Shown piece after piece: positions 63,111 to 64,000 of a DNA stretch of 64,000 nt. The stretch's first letter is position 1. Each line of letters begins with the position of its first letter. The notes beneath the pieces are model-generated. The model made no database searches, was not told where the DNA came from, and worked only from the letters and a program-made list of their open reading frames with translations. The stretch lies in assembly GCA_013398615.1 (NCBI GenBank), contig VZSR01003803.1, forward strand, positions 66,389,859 through 66,453,858, read 5' to 3'. The DNA is from Brachypodius melanocephalos. Lineage: Eukaryota; Chordata; Aves; Passeriformes; Pycnonotidae. The position numbers were made by a program, and so were the translations under genes.

Positions 63111-64000
63111 GACTCACACAATTAACTAGGTTGGAAATTATCTTGGAGATAATCAAGTCCAGCCTATGACCTAACACCACCTCATCAACTAAACTGTGGC
63201 ACTGCGTGCCGTGTCCAGTCTTTTTTAAACACCTCCAGTGATGGTGACTCTACCACCTTTCTGGACAACCCATTCCAATGCCCAATCACTCTTTCTGTAA
63301 AGGATTTTTTTCCTAATGTCCAGCCTAAACCTCCCCTGGCACAGCTTGAGGCTGTGTCTTCTCATTCTGTCACTGGTTACCTGGTAAAAGAGACCGACCT
63401 CCACCTGGCTACATCCACCTTTCAGGGAGTTGTAGAGAGTGGTAAAGTCACCTCTGAGTCTCNNNNNNNNNNNNNNNNNNNNNNNNNNNNNNNNNNNNNN
63501 NNNNNNNNNNNNNNNNNNNNNNNNNNNNNNNNNNNNNNNNNNNNNNNNNNNNNNNNNNNNNNAGAATGACCTCCCTGCTCCTGCTGGCCACACCATTCGT
63601 GATACAGGCCAGGATGGTGTTGCCTTCTTGGCCACCAGGACACTCTGCTGGTCATGTTCAGCTGCTGTTGACCAGCACTGCCAGGTCCCTTTGGCTGTCC
63701 AGCCACTCTGTCCCCCACCTGTAGTGCTGCATGGGGTTGTTGCAGCCAAAGTGTAGGACTCAGCACTTGGACTTGTTAAACGTCATAGTGTTGGATTCAA
63801 CTCATCACTCCAGCCTGTCCAGGTCTCTCTGCAGAGCCCTCCTACCCTCCAGCAGATTGACACTAGCTTCCAGCTTGGTGTCATCTGCAGATTTACTGAT
63901 GGTGGACTCAATCTCCTCAACCAGATCACCAATAAAGGTATTAAACAGCCTGGGCCCAACACTGATCCTTGGGAGACACCACTAGTGACTGGCTGCCAAC
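63111..64000 (-). mobile_element. CR1 LINE copy with degenerate pol ORF, interrupted by assembly gap, runs off window
   Basis: This reverse-oriented CR1 has its 3' end near 63111 and continues beyond 64000. On the minus strand, the part left of the gap encodes pol C-terminal blocks (LRGDFTTLYNSLKGGCSQVE, LFYQVTSDR, RQGRFRLDIRK-like). The part right of the gap encodes the upstream segment around the QHY.LG..W and AKKA..I blocks, split over frames. Frameshifts and stops show the copy is non-functional. It contains more of the reverse-transcriptase region than the copy at 24914, but the catalytic YADD-type core is not in the window. CR1 retrotransposes by target-primed reverse transcription, and 5' truncation is usual for the family. 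Confidence 0.93.
63463..63562. other. Assembly gap, 100 N
   Basis: Exactly 100 N bases, the conventional placeholder for a gap of unknown size. It sits inside the CR1 copy, so repeat-induced assembly failure is the likely cause. Open frames spanning it are not real. Confidence 0.99.

Noticed and set aside
63225..63766. ORFs crossing the N run
   Set aside because: They run through undetermined bases and overlap a degenerate CR1 pol; they are not independent genes.
1..64000. CRISPR arrays, integrated phage, toxin-antitoxin or defence systems, and endogenous retrovirus genes
   Set aside because: No regularly spaced repeats, no operon-like ORF runs and no recognisable retroviral gag, pol or env frames were found; the sequence is ordinary vertebrate nuclear DNA.

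Overview
The window looks like avian nuclear DNA. The main evidence is several 5'-truncated CR1 LINE copies with the 3' ends typical of birds, together with AT-rich unique sequence, few repeats, short microsatellites and one compact CpG island. A non-avian reptile cannot be fully excluded, because CR1 is shared across sauropsids. No prokaryotic, organellar or viral gene organisation was seen.

Only one protein-coding gene can be supported: GEMIN8, encoding the SMN-complex subunit Gem-associated protein 8, on the minus strand. Its parts, in transcription order (right to left), are: a CpG-island promoter at about 24.39-24.91 kb, which probably holds an untranslated first exon; a 40-nt exon at 20299-20338 whose last three bases are the start codon; and the large coding exon at 17003-17468 (155 codons plus one base). 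The remaining C-terminal exon was not found between 1 and 17002 and probably lies left of the window. In human the order is GPM6B - GEMIN8 - GLRA2. The left edge should therefore face GPM6B, and the right-hand 38 kb should be the GEMIN8-GLRA2 intergenic interval.

Layout: 1-17002 is intronic (last GEMIN8 intron) and holds a CR1 fragment, a second diverged CR1 tail, A-rich and TAA repeats and a 32-bp minisatellite. 17003-20338 carries the two recognised coding exons and the intron between them. 20339 to about 24.4 kb is the first intron. At 24.39-24.91 kb the CpG island carries tandem E2F-like octamers and a good CTCF-like motif, and it is directly abutted by a CR1 copy at 24914-25410. From 25.4 to 63.1 kb I recognise no gene. 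That stretch contains simple repeats, two GC-richer blocks (50.09-50.80 and 52.93-53.35 kb) and a cluster of unrecognised ORFs (31.2-33.5 kb). The right edge (63.11-64.0 kb) is another degenerate CR1 copy interrupted by a 100-N assembly gap.

I found no convincing new biological system. The best observations are the one-codon initiator exon of GEMIN8, an in-frame 30-bp duplication in its acidic tract, the promoter motif arrangement, and a GC-rich block with retroposon-like or lncRNA-like signals at 50 kb.
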